Shown one piece after another: positions 8,220-16,899 of a stretch of DNA of 64,000 nucleotides. Below the pieces are notes generated by a model. The model searched no databases, was not told where the DNA came from, and was given only the letters and a program-made list of their open reading frames with translations. The number at the start of each line of letters is the position of its first letter. Within the stretch, counting starts at the first letter, position 1. Source of the DNA: Pseudomonas batumici (GTDB lineage Bacteria; Pseudomonadota; Gammaproteobacteria; Pseudomonadales; Pseudomonadaceae); assembly GCF_000820515.1 (NCBI RefSeq), contig NZ_JXDG01000005.1:39110-103109 (forward strand), written 5' to 3'. Position numbers and translations under genes: made by a program.

Positions 8220-11159
8220 ATGAGCCTTCCAACGTTGGCCGACTTGCCGGCCATTCTTCTGCCTGTCGCCGCTCGTGCCGAGCAGTCGTTTCGTGCGGCC
8301 GTCGCGGCCCTGGACGATGATCACGGGCTGGCCCAATGGACCGAGCAACGCTGGGCGCAGTTCGCCCGGGTCGGCGCGGCCAGCGACTTCTTTATTGAAC
8401 AGTCGGTTCGTGACCCTTTGATGTTGCTGGAGCTGGTGCGGTTCGGCGACCTGGATCGCGGTTTTGCGCCGGGGGAGATGTGCGGGCAGATCGCCGCGGC
8501 GTTGCAGCAGGTCGACAACGAGGATGAGCTGGGCCGGGTCCTGCGGCGCCAGCGCACGCGCCAGCAGGTGCGGATCATCTGGCGCGACCTGACCCGCCAG
8601 GCGGACCTGGTGCAGACCTGTCGCGACCTGTCGGACCTGGCCGACGCCAGCATCGACCAGGCTTATCAATGGTTGTACCCGCGGCATTGCCAGCAGTTCG
8701 GCACACCCACCGGGCGGCGCAGCGGCCAGGCGCAGCAGATGGTCATCCTCGGCATGGGCAAGCTCGGAGCCGTGGAGTTGAACCTGTCCTCCGATATCGA
8801 CCTGATCTTCGCCTACCCGGAAGGCGGCGAGACGGTCGGGGTCAAGCGCCCGCTGGACAACCAGGAGTTTTTCATCCGCCTGGGCCAGCGGCTGATCAAG
8901 GCTCTGGACCCGATCACCGTCGACGGCTTCGTGTTCCGCGTCGACATGCGCTTGCGCCCCTATGGCTCGGCCGGTGCCCTGGTGCTGAGCTTCAATGCGC
9001 TGGAACAGTATTACCAGGATCAGGGGCGCGACTGGGAGCGCTACGCGATGATCAAGGCCCGGGTGGTGGCCGGCGACCAGGTGGCGGGCGCGCACCTGCT
9101 GGAGATGTTACGGCCCTTCGTCTATCGGCGTTACCTGGACTTCTCGGCCATCGAAGCGCTGCGCACCATGAAGCAGTTGATCCAGCAGGAAGTTCGGCGC
9201 AAGGGCATGGCCGAGAACATCAAGCTGGGTTCCGGCGGCATTCGCGAGGTCGAGTTCATTGCCCAGGCCTTCCAGCTGATTCACGGCGGGCGTGACCTGA
9301 GCTTGCAGCAGCGGCCCCTGTTGAAGGTGCTGGGGACCCTGGAGGGACAGGGTTACCTGCCGCCGGCGGTGATCGGCGAGTTGCGTAGCGGTTATGAGTT
9401 CCTGCGCTACACCGAGCATGCGATCCAGGCGATTGCCGACCGCCAGACCCAGATGCTGCCCGACGGCGAAAAGGACCGGGCGCGCATCGCCTTCATGATG
9501 GGCTTCGACAGTTGGGCGGCGTTTCATGAGCGGTTGATGCACTGGCGTGGACGGGTCGACTGGCATTTCCGCCAGGTCATTGCCGACCCGGACGAAGAGG
9601 ACGGTGCGCAGAGCGAAGTGGTGGTCGGCGGCGAATGGTTGCCGCTGTGGGAAGAGTCCCAGGACGAGGAGGCGGCCTGCCGGCAGTTGCAGGAGGGCGG
9701 TTTCAAGGATGCCGCCAAGGCACTGAAGCAACTGACGGTGCTGCGTACCAGCCCGCAGTTGCGTGCCATGCAGCGCCTCGGTCGGGAGCGGCTCGATGCC
9801 TTTATCCCGCGCCTGCTGGCCCAGGCGGTGGAACATGCCGATCCGGACCTGGTGCTGGAGCGCGTGCTGCCGCTGGTGGAGGCCGTGGCCCGGCGTTCGG
9901 CCTACCTGGTGCTGCTCACGGAAAACCCCGGGGCCTTGCGCCGCTTGCTGACCTTGTGTGCCGCCAGCCCCTGGATTGCCGAGCAGATCACCCGTTTCCC
10001 GATGCTGCTCGACGAGTTGCTCAACGAAGGCCGGCTGTTCAAGCCGCCCCTGGCGCCGGAGTTGGCCGCGGAGTTGCGCGAGCGGCTGACGCGGATCCCG
10101 GAAGACGATCTCGAACAGCAGATGGAAGCCTTGCGTCACTTCAAGCTGGCGCATCGCCTGCGGGTCGCGGCCTCGGAGATCTCCGGCAGCCTGCCGCTGA
10201 TGAAAGTCAGCGACTACCTCACCTGGCTCGCCGAGGCGATCCTCGAACAGGTGCTGGCCCTGGCCTGGCGCCAGACCGTCGCCCGGCATGGTTCGCCACG
10301 GCGGGTCGACGGCAGCCTGTGCGACCCGGGCTTCATTATTGTCGGCTACGGCAAGGTCGGCGGGATCGAGCTGGGCCATGGTTCGGACCTGGACCTGGTG
10401 TTCATCCATGACGGCGACCCGAATGCCGAGACCGACGGCGCCAAGCCCATCGATACCGCGCAGTTCTTCACCCGCCTGGGGCAGCGGATCATTCACCTGC
10501 TGACCACCCAGACCAACTCCGGCCAACTCTATGAAGTGGACATGCGCTTGCGTCCGTCCGGTGCCTCGGGCCTGCTGGTCAGCTCCCTGGGCGCCTTCGA
10601 GCGTTACCAGCAGAACGAGGCCTGGACCTGGGAGCATCAGGCGCTGATCCGCGCCCGGGTGCTGGTGGGGTGCAAGGACGTGGGCGCGGCGTTCGAGAAA
10701 GTGCGGGCGGCGGTGCTGGGGCGTGAACGGGATCTGCCGACCTTGCGCCAGGAAGTCAGCGAGATGCGCGCCAAGATGCGTGACAACCTGGGGAGCAAGG
10801 CCACCGCGGCGGGGACGGCGGCCAATGCCTTCGAGGCCACGGCGCCGTTCGATATCAAGCAGGATGCCGGTGGTATCGTCGATATTGAATTTATGGTGCA
10901 ATACGCGACATTGGCCTGGTCGAAAGCGCACCCGGCGTTACTCCGCTATACCGATAATATTCGCATTCTCGAAGGGCTGGAGGAAGCCGGCCTGATTCCC
11001 GCCACGGATGCCAACCTGCTGCGCGAGGCCTACAAGGCCTATCGCTCCGCGGCCCACCGCCAGGCATTGCAGAAAGAGGCGGGGGTGATCGCCGGCGATC
11101 AGTTCGCGGTCGAGCGCCGCGATGTCATGCGGATCTGGACCGAACTGGGGCTAAGCTGA
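8220..11159 (+). CDS. glnE: Bifunctional glutamine synthetase adenylyltransferase/deadenylase
   Basis: A 979-residue enzyme that adds or removes AMP on glutamine synthetase according to PII and glutamine signals. It has two nucleotidyltransferase domains, each with its own G-x-G-K signature and D-x-D pair. The first (GMGKLGAVELNLSSDIDLIF, near residues 177-196) belongs to the deadenylylase half. The second (GYGKVGGIELGHGSDLDLVF, near 707-726) belongs to the adenylylase half. The length is normal for the family. The ATG at 8220 is preceded by AAGGAT. It is divergent from aceE. In PAO1 ilvE lies between glnE and waaF, but here waaF follows directly. Confidence 0.97.
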   Translation: MSLPTLADLPAILLPVAARAEQSFRAAVAALDDDHGLAQWTEQRWAQFARVGAASDFFIEQSVRDPLMLLELVRFGDLDRGFAPGEMCGQIAAALQQVDNEDELGRVLRRQRTRQQVRIIWRDLTRQADLVQTCRDLSDLADASIDQAYQWLYPRHCQQFGTPTGRRSGQAQQMVILGMGKLGAVELNLSSDIDLIFAYPEGGETVGVKRPLDNQEFFIRLGQRLIKALDPITVDGFVFRVDMRLRPYGSAGALVLSFNALEQYYQDQGRDWERYAMIKARVVAGDQVAGAHLLEMLRPFVYRRYLDFSAIEALRTMKQLIQQEVRRKGMAENIKLGSGGIREVEFIAQAFQLIHGGRDLSLQQRPLLKVLGTLEGQGYLPPAVIGELRSGYEFLRYTEHAIQAIADRQTQMLPDGEKDRARIAFMMGFDSWAAFHERLMHWRGRVDWHFRQVIADPDEEDGAQSEVVVGGEWLPLWEESQDEEAACRQLQEGGFKDAAKALKQLTVLRTSPQLRAMQRLGRERLDAFIPRLLAQAVEHADPDLVLERVLPLVEAVARRSAYLVLLTENPGALRRLLTLCAASPWIAEQITRFPMLLDELLNEGRLFKPPLAPELAAELRERLTRIPEDDLEQQMEALRHFKLAHRLRVAASEISGSLPLMKVSDYLTWLAEAILEQVLALAWRQTVARHGSPRRVDGSLCDPGFIIVGYGKVGGIELGHGSDLDLVFIHDGDPNAETDGAKPIDTAQFFTRLGQRIIHLLTTQTNSGQLYEVDMRLRPSGASGLLVSSLGAFERYQQNEAWTWEHQALIRARVLVGCKDVGAAFEKVRAAVLGRERDLPTLRQEVSEMRAKMRDNLGSKATAAGTAANAFEATAPFDIKQDAGGIVDIEFMVQYATLAWSKAHPALLRYTDNIRILEGLEEAGLIPATDANLLREAYKAYRSAAHRQALQKEAGVIAGDQFAVERRDVMRIWTELGLS

Positions 11160-11173
11160 TTGATATTTTGGAG

Positions 11174-11197
11174 GCGGGGAGGCTAATGCCTCCCCGC
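11174..11197 (+). terminator. Strong hairpin between glnE and waaF, weak T tract
   Basis: The arms 11174-11183 and 11188-11197 form a perfect 10-bp GC-rich stem with a TAAT loop, 15 bases past the glnE stop. The trailing sequence has only a short T run. It is probably a terminator or attenuator separating glnE from the LPS operon. It ends 17 bases before the waaF ATG, so it could also affect waaF translation. Confidence 0.6.
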
Positions 11198-11214
11198 ATC
11201 GTTTGTGGAAGCCT

Positions 11215-12249
11215 ATGAATATTCTGATCGTTGGGCCCAGCTGGGTCGGTGACATGGTGATGGCTCAGACACTGTTCCAGTGCCTGAAGCAGCGTCATCC
11301 GCAGTGCGAGATCGATGTGCTGGCCCCGGAATGGAGCCGCCCGATCCTCGAGCGCATGCCCGAAGTCCGGGCCGCCTTGAGCTTTCCGCTCGGCCACGGT
11401 GTTCTGGAGCTGGCCACGCGGCGGCGCATCGGCAAATCCCTGGCCGGTCAGTACGACCAGGCGATCCTGCTGCCCAACTCGCTGAAGTCGGCCTTGGTGC
11501 CGTTTTTTGCCGGCGTGCCGAAGCGCACCGGCTGGCGCGGCGAGTTGCGCTTCGGCCTGCTCAACGATGTGCGCAAGCTGGACAAGGAACGTTATCCGCT
11601 GATGATCGAGCGCTTCATGGCCCTGGCCTACGCGCCGGGTGAGAGCCTGCCGACGCCGTATCCGCGCCCCAGCCTGCGGATCGACCCCGCCAGCCGCGAC
11701 GCGGCGCTGGCCAAGTTCGAACTGAGCCTGGACCGCCCGGTGCTGGCGCTGTGCCCGGGGGCCGAGTTCGGCGAGTCCAAGCGCTGGCCGTCGGAGCACT
11801 ACGCGAAGGTCGCCGAGGCGCGGATTCGCGAGGGTTGGCAGGTCTGGCTGTTCGGTTCGAAGAACGATCATGCGGTCGGCGAGGACATTCGTCAGCGCTT
11901 GATCCCGGGCCTGCGGGAGGAGGCGGTGAACCTCAGTGGCGGCACCTCCCTGGCCGAGGCCATCGACCTGATGTCCTGCGCCGATGCGGTGGTGTCCAAC
12001 GACTCGGGACTGATGCACGTCGCCGCGGCGTTGAACCGTCCGCTGGTGGCGGTCTACGGCTCGACGTCGCCGGCTTTCACCCCGCCGCTGGCGGACCAGG
12101 TGGAAATCGTCCGCCTGGGCCTGGAGTGCAGTCCCTGCTTCGACCGCACCTGCCGCTTCGGCCATTACAATTGCCTGCGCCAACTCGAGTCGACCCCGGT
12201 GAACGAAGCCTTGCAGCGTTTGCTCGGCACTCCGGTCGAGGTCCACTAA
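11215..12249 (+). CDS. waaF: ADP-heptose:LPS heptosyltransferase II
   Basis: A 344-residue GT9-family glycosyltransferase that adds the second L,D-heptose (HepII) to the inner core at the cytoplasmic face. The start at 11215 gives MNILIVGPSWVGD, the standard GT9 N-terminus. An upstream TTG at 11203 would add four residues without benefit. The C-terminal half holds the nucleotide-sugar-binding region with LCPGAEFGESKRWP and NDSGLMHVAAA. It is the first gene of the core operon, with its stop directly abutting the waaC start. Confidence 0.95.
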   Translation: MNILIVGPSWVGDMVMAQTLFQCLKQRHPQCEIDVLAPEWSRPILERMPEVRAALSFPLGHGVLELATRRRIGKSLAGQYDQAILLPNSLKSALVPFFAGVPKRTGWRGELRFGLLNDVRKLDKERYPLMIERFMALAYAPGESLPTPYPRPSLRIDPASRDAALAKFELSLDRPVLALCPGAEFGESKRWPSEHYAKVAEARIREGWQVWLFGSKNDHAVGEDIRQRLIPGLREEAVNLSGGTSLAEAIDLMSCADAVVSNDSGLMHVAAALNRPLVAVYGSTSPAFTPPLADQVEIVRLGLECSPCFDRTCRFGHYNCLRQLESTPVNEALQRLLGTPVEVH

Positions 12250-13305
12250 TTGCGCGTATTGCTGGTCAAGACCTCTTCCCTGGGCGATGTGATTCACGCC
12301 TTGCCGGCGCTCACCGATGCGGCGCGGGCGATTCCCGGGATCCGTTTCGACTGGGTGGTCGAGGAGGGGTTCGCCGAGGTCCCGGGCTGGCACCCGGCGG
12401 TGGACAAGGTGATTCCGGTGGCGATCCGCCGCTGGCGCAAGAATATCTGGCAGACGATCAAGAGCGGCGAGTGGCGGCGTTTCAAGCAGAGCCTGCGCGC
12501 CAACCAGTACGATCTGGTGATCGATGCCCAGGGTCTGGTGAAAAGCGCTTTGCTGACCCGTTATGTCAAGGCGCCGGTGGCCGGGCTGGACAAACAGTCG
12601 GCCGGCGAACCCCTGGCCAGCCGCTTTTATTCGCGGCGCCTGGCGGTGGCGCGCGGTCAGCATGCCGTCGAGCGCGTGCGCCAGTTGTTTGCCGTTGCGC
12701 TGGGGTATGACCTGCCCAAGGGGTTGGGCGACTATGGCTTGAATGTCGACAAGCTGATCGAGTTGCCGCGCAAGGCCCCCTTCGTGGTGTTTCTGCACGG
12801 TACCACCTGGGACACCAAACATTGGCCGGAAGCCTACTGGCGCGAACTGGCCGTGCGCTTGGGGCCGTTGGGCGTGTCGGTGAAGCTGCCCTGGGGCAAT
12901 GCCGAGGAAAAAGCCCGGGCCGAGCGTATCGCCCGCAATCTGAAACATGTCGTGGTCCTGCCCAGGCTGAACCTGGCCGGGGTCGCGAAAGTACTGGCCA
13001 ATGCCAGTGCCTGCGTGGCGGTCGATACCGGTCTCGGCCACCTGGCCGCCGCGCTGGATGTGCCGACGCTGTCGCTGTTCGGTCCGACCAATTCGGCCCT
13101 GACCGGTGCCTATGGCCGGTCGCAGATCCATCTGGCGAGCAACTTTCCCTGTGCGCCCTGTCTTCAAAGGACCTGCACCTACGTGCCGACCGCGCAGGAC
13201 CAGCAGCGCTTCGATCTGAAGCGCGAGTGGCCGTTGTGCTTCACGCGTTTGAACCCCGAGCGTGTGGCAAGCCGACTGAGCGCACTGTTAATGACCGAGG
13301 AATAG
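12250..13305 (+). CDS. waaC: ADP-heptose:LPS heptosyltransferase I
   Basis: A 351-residue GT9 enzyme that attaches the first heptose to Kdo. It begins with a TTG codon immediately after the waaF stop (no gap), giving MRVLLVKTSSLGDVIH, so it is translationally coupled. Family motifs seen are GTTWDTKHWPE and VDTGLGHLAAALD, which carry the expected sugar-nucleotide-binding residues. It is 5 bases from waaG. A second, AT-richer paralogue is present at 39400-40443. Confidence 0.95.
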   Translation: MRVLLVKTSSLGDVIHALPALTDAARAIPGIRFDWVVEEGFAEVPGWHPAVDKVIPVAIRRWRKNIWQTIKSGEWRRFKQSLRANQYDLVIDAQGLVKSALLTRYVKAPVAGLDKQSAGEPLASRFYSRRLAVARGQHAVERVRQLFAVALGYDLPKGLGDYGLNVDKLIELPRKAPFVVFLHGTTWDTKHWPEAYWRELAVRLGPLGVSVKLPWGNAEEKARAERIARNLKHVVVLPRLNLAGVAKVLANASACVAVDTGLGHLAAALDVPTLSLFGPTNSALTGAYGRSQIHLASNFPCAPCLQRTCTYVPTAQDQQRFDLKREWPLCFTRLNPERVASRLSALLMTEE

Positions 13306-13310
13306 CACTG

Positions 13311-14426
13311 ATGCATCTGGCTTTTGTACTGTACAAATACTTTTCCTTTGGCGGCTTGCAGCGTGACTTCATGCGCATCGCCTTGGAATGCCAGCAGCGC
13401 GGGCACCGGATCCGTGTCTATACCCTGCAGTGGGAAGGCGATATCCCGCCTGGCTTCGATGTGCGGGTGGTGCCGGTCAAGGCGTTGTTCAATCATCGGC
13501 GCTATGCAAAGTTCAGTGCCTGGGTAAAAGCCGATCTGGCCAGGGATCCGGTGGACCGGTTGGTCGGTTTCAACAAGATGCCCGACCTGGATGTCTATTA
13601 CGCCGCCGACAGCTGCTATGAAGACAAGGCGCAGAATCTGCACAATGCGTTCTACCGCCTCTCGGGCCGCTATCGTCATTTCGCCGAGTATGAGCGGGCG
13701 GTGTTCGGCAGGGGGGCGAAGGCTGAAATCCTGATGATCTCCGAAGCCGAGCAACGGCTGTTCATCAAGTATTACGACACGCCCCTGGAGCGCCTTCACA
13801 TGCTGCCGCCGGGGATTTCCCTGGATCGCCGGGCACCGGCCAACGCCGCCGAGATACGCGCCGGGTTTCGCCGTGAGTTCAAGCTGGCGGACGATGAGCT
13901 GCTGATGGTGCAGATCGGTTCCGGGTTCAAGAAGAAAGGCGTCGATCGCAGCCTCAAGGCCCTGGCCGCGTTGCCGCCGGCCTTGAAAAAACGCACCCGG
14001 TTCCTGGTCATCGGCCAGGACAATGCCAAGGCTTTCCAGGCGCAGAGTGTGGCGCTGGGATTGGGTGAGCAGGTGCAGTTCCTCAAGGGTCGCAGCGATA
14101 TCCCGCGTTTCCTGTTGGGCGCAGATTTGCTGATTCACCCGGCCTACGACGAAAATGCCGGTATGGTTCTGCTTGAAGCCCTGGTGGCCGGGTTGCCGGC
14201 GCTGGTGAGCGGGGTCTGCGGTTATGCCCATTACATCGCTGAAGCTGACTGCGGCCTGGTGCTGGATGAGCCTTTCGAACAGGCCCAGCTCAATCGATAC
14301 CTGGAGCGGATGTTGTCCGATCAGGCCGCGCGCCTGACGTGGAGCCGGCATGGCCTGGCCTTTGCCGAGACGACCGACCTCTACAGCCTGCCGCAGTGCG
14401 CGGCGGATAAGATCCTGGCGGAGTAA
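13311..14426 (+). CDS. waaG: LPS core glycosyltransferase WaaG (GT4)
   Basis: A 371-residue retaining GT4 glycosyltransferase. By homology to P. aeruginosa WaaG it adds the first outer-core hexosamine (GalN) to HepII, whereas the E. coli enzyme adds glucose. The ATG at 13311 gives MHLAFVLYKYFSFGGLQRDF, the typical start with the glycine-rich turn. An open frame extends further upstream inside waaC but is not the gene. C-terminal donor-site residues are visible in HPAYDENAGMVLLEAL (the E-x7-E motif). It follows waaC by 5 bases. Confidence 0.95.
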   Translation: MHLAFVLYKYFSFGGLQRDFMRIALECQQRGHRIRVYTLQWEGDIPPGFDVRVVPVKALFNHRRYAKFSAWVKADLARDPVDRLVGFNKMPDLDVYYAADSCYEDKAQNLHNAFYRLSGRYRHFAEYERAVFGRGAKAEILMISEAEQRLFIKYYDTPLERLHMLPPGISLDRRAPANAAEIRAGFRREFKLADDELLMVQIGSGFKKKGVDRSLKALAALPPALKKRTRFLVIGQDNAKAFQAQSVALGLGEQVQFLKGRSDIPRFLLGADLLIHPAYDENAGMVLLEALVAGLPALVSGVCGYAHYIAEADCGLVLDEPFEQAQLNRYLERMLSDQAARLTWSRHGLAFAETTDLYSLPQCAADKILAE

Positions 14427-14431
14427 AACCG

Positions 14432-15238
14432 ATGAAGTTGATGCTGGCCGAACCGTTCAAGCGCTTGTGGGGCGGACGCGATGCGTTCGCCGAGGTGGAG
14501 CGCCTGGAGGGGGAGGTTTACCGTGAGCTGGAAGCCCGCCGTACCTTGCGTACGGAAGTCGCCGGCCGGGGTTATTTCGTGAAGATCCACCGTGGCATCG
14601 GCTGGCGCGAGATCTTCAAGAACCTGATGACCGCCAAGCGGCCGGTCCTCGGTGCGGGCCAGGAATGGCAGGCGATCCAGCGCCTGCAGGAAGCCGGGGT
14701 GCCGACCATGACCGCCGTGGCCTATGGCGAGCGTGGCCGCAACCCGGCGGACCAGCACTCGTTCATCGTCACTGAGGAATTGGCGCCGACCATCAGCCTC
14801 GAATTCTACTGCATGGATTGGCCCAAGCAGCCGCCGGAGCCGCGGCTCAAGCGTGCGCTGATCGCCGAGGTGGCGCGTATGACCGGCATGATGCACCGTG
14901 CCGGGGTCAATCATCGCGACTGCTATATCTGCCACTTCCTGCTGCATACCGACAAGACGGTGACCGCCGACGACTTCAAGCTCTCGGTCATCGACCTGCA
15001 CCGTGCCCAGACCCGTGCGGCCATCCCGCTGCGTTGGCGCAACAAGGATCTGGCGGGACTCTATTTCTCGGCGCTGGATATCGGTTTGACCCGGCGCGAC
15101 AAGCTGCGCTTCCTGAAGGGCTACTTTCAGCAGCCGCTGCGCCAGATCCTGCGGGATGAAGCGCCGCTGTTGGCCTGGCTGGAGCGCAGGGCGGAAAAAC
15201 TCTACCGGCGCAAACAGCGCTACGGCGGCGCACTCTGA
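14432..15238 (+). CDS. waaP: LPS core heptose(I) kinase WaaP
   Basis: A 268-residue kinase that phosphorylates O4 of HepI, a modification important for outer-membrane integrity and essential in P. aeruginosa. The kinase fold is seen with FVKIHRG (Lys51, the ATP-binding lysine), the catalytic loop HRDCY (His161, Asp163) and DLHRAQ as the metal-binding aspartate region. Asp163 matches the catalytic residue known for P. aeruginosa WaaP. Its TGA overlaps an ATG (TGATG) that opens only an 8-codon frame, whereas PAO1 has a further kinase gene here. Confidence 0.95.
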   Translation: MKLMLAEPFKRLWGGRDAFAEVERLEGEVYRELEARRTLRTEVAGRGYFVKIHRGIGWREIFKNLMTAKRPVLGAGQEWQAIQRLQEAGVPTMTAVAYGERGRNPADQHSFIVTEELAPTISLEFYCMDWPKQPPEPRLKRALIAEVARMTGMMHRAGVNHRDCYICHFLLHTDKTVTADDFKLSVIDLHRAQTRAAIPLRWRNKDLAGLYFSALDIGLTRRDKLRFLKGYFQQPLRQILRDEAPLLAWLERRAEKLYRRKQRYGGAL

Positions 15239-15277
15239 TGTGGCTGCGCCTGCGTCGTTCGTGAAGGGAAATCGTTG

Positions 15278-16732
15278 ATGCATTTGTCTGAATTGAAAGC
15301 GGCCGGACGTGCTCCGGCATTGCCCCTGGGCGTGGAGTTGGAGGACGCCGCCGGCAGCGCGCAACTGCAGTTGTTGAGTCTGTTGCGTGTGCTGCCTGGC
15401 CGGCGTTATGTCGGTGCCGGGGTCTGGCGTGGGCGTACGGTGCTCGCCAAATTGCTGGTGGGGCGCAAGGCGGCACGGCACTTCCAGCGTGAACGACGGG
15501 GTGCCCGACTGTTGGCCGAGCAAGGCCTGAGCACGCCGCTGTTGTTGGTCGATGGCCTGAAGCAAGGCGAGGGCGGCTGGTTGCTGTTCGAGTTTCTCGA
15601 CGGCGCCGAGAGCCTGGCTGATGCCTGGAGCAAGGTTGAATCGCTGCCGCTGCTGGCCGATGAGCAGCAACAGGTGTTGGCCAAGGCGCTGACGGCGATT
15701 GCGCAGATGCACGGCAAGGGCCTGTGGCAGGACGACCTGCACCTGGACAATCTGCTGCTCCAGGACGGCAAACTGTATTTGATCGATGGTGCCGGGATCC
15801 GCGTCGAACAGGCGGGCAAGCCTTTGTCGCGGCAGAAGGTGCTGGAAAACCTCGGGGTGTTTTTCGCCCAGTTGCCCAAGGCGCTCGAACCCTTTATCGA
15901 AGAGCTGCTGGTGCATTACCTGCTGAGCAACGGCGAGCATGCGTTACCGCTGGAGGCCTTGCTCAAGCAGGTGGACAAGGTGCGTGGCTGGCGCTTGAAA
16001 GACTTCCTGCGCAAGGTGGCGCGCGAGTGCACGCTGTTCAGTGTCCGCGATGGGGCGTTCGGCCTGCGGGCGATTCGTCGCGAAGAAGAAGCGCTGCTGG
16101 GCCCGGTGCTGGAACAGGCCGATGCGCTGCTCGCGCAAGGCCCGCTGTACAAGAATGGCGGCTCGGCAACGGTGGGGCGGGTCGATATCGACGGCCGTCC
16201 GCTGGTACTCAAACGCTACAACATCAAGGGTTTCAGCCATTGGCTCAAGCGTTTCTGGCGGCCGACCCGGGCTTGGCATTCCTGGCGCGAGGGCAATCGC
16301 CTGGAGTTCCTCGGGATCGCCACGCCCAAGCCGCTCGCCGTGCTGGAGCGCCGGTTTTTCTGGCTGCGCAGCCGCGCCTATCTGCTCACCGAACATCTGG
16401 CCGGGCCGGATGTGATCGAGCGCTTTGCGCCGTACGTGGAGTCGGGCGAAGTGCCGCCGGCCGAGCTCGAGGCGCTGGAGCAGTTGTTTGCCGAGTTGAT
16501 TCGCGAACGTATCAGTCACGGTGATTTCAAGGGGCATAACCTGTTCTGGCAGGATGACCGCTGGGTGCTGATCGACCTGGATTCGATGCGCCAGCATGCC
16601 TCGCCGCACAGCTTTGCCAAGGCCTATGCCCGGGATCGCGCGCGTTTCATGCGCAACTGGCCGGCGAGCAGCGCGTTGTATCAGGTGATTGATCAGCGCT
16701 TGCCCCGGTCGAGCGCGTTCCCCCAGGGCTGA
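15278..16732 (+). CDS. Tandem kinase-like LPS core protein (PA5006-like)
   Basis: A 484-residue cytoplasmic protein with two kinase-like halves of the InaA/RIO/WaaP type. The first half has the ATP-side VLAKLLVGRKAARHF and a catalytic-loop-like LWQDDLHLDNLLLQ with DGAG as metal loop (about residues 45-180). The second has VLKRYNIKGF, SHGDFKGHNLF and LIDLDSM (about 305-440). Both halves look catalytically competent. I relate it to PAO1 PA5006, which lies in the waa cluster. The chosen ATG at 15278 has AAGGGA upstream. The substrate is unknown, and core heptose phosphorylation is an inference from context. Confidence 0.8.
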   Translation: MHLSELKAAGRAPALPLGVELEDAAGSAQLQLLSLLRVLPGRRYVGAGVWRGRTVLAKLLVGRKAARHFQRERRGARLLAEQGLSTPLLLVDGLKQGEGGWLLFEFLDGAESLADAWSKVESLPLLADEQQQVLAKALTAIAQMHGKGLWQDDLHLDNLLLQDGKLYLIDGAGIRVEQAGKPLSRQKVLENLGVFFAQLPKALEPFIEELLVHYLLSNGEHALPLEALLKQVDKVRGWRLKDFLRKVARECTLFSVRDGAFGLRAIRREEEALLGPVLEQADALLAQGPLYKNGGSATVGRVDIDGRPLVLKRYNIKGFSHWLKRFWRPTRAWHSWREGNRLEFLGIATPKPLAVLERRFFWLRSRAYLLTEHLAGPDVIERFAPYVESGEVPPAELEALEQLFAELIRERISHGDFKGHNLFWQDDRWVLIDLDSMRQHASPHSFAKAYARDRARFMRNWPASSALYQVIDQRLPRSSAFPQG

Positions 16733-16798
16733 GCTGGGAAGAGGGGTAGGCGAAGCGAGATTGATCGTCTGCCCAGTGTCAGTTCCCTTGGTAATCCT

Positions 16799-16807
16799 TG
16801 CTATAAT
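16799..16807 (+). promoter_or_regulatory. Extended -10 promoter element for the carbamoyltransferase
   Basis: TG-C-TATAAT at 16799-16807 is a perfect extended -10 (TGnTATAAT). No good -35 is seen 16-18 bases upstream, which fits extended -10 promoters. It lies 92 bases before the GTG start of the next gene, in a 167-base gap, so the downstream core genes probably have their own promoter. Confidence 0.6.
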
Positions 16808-16899
16808 CCCGCCCTTTAGCTGTTTGCCGCCCTTGGCGGGAACACATTTTCTCAGGCGCATTGCCGCCTGCATGCAGACTTTCAAGAGGCTAGACCCCT

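Noticed and set aside
13311..14426. Longer waaG starting at 12822
   Set aside because: The upstream part lies in waaC and gives an Arg/Gly-rich stretch. The ATG at 13311 gives the conserved GT4 start.
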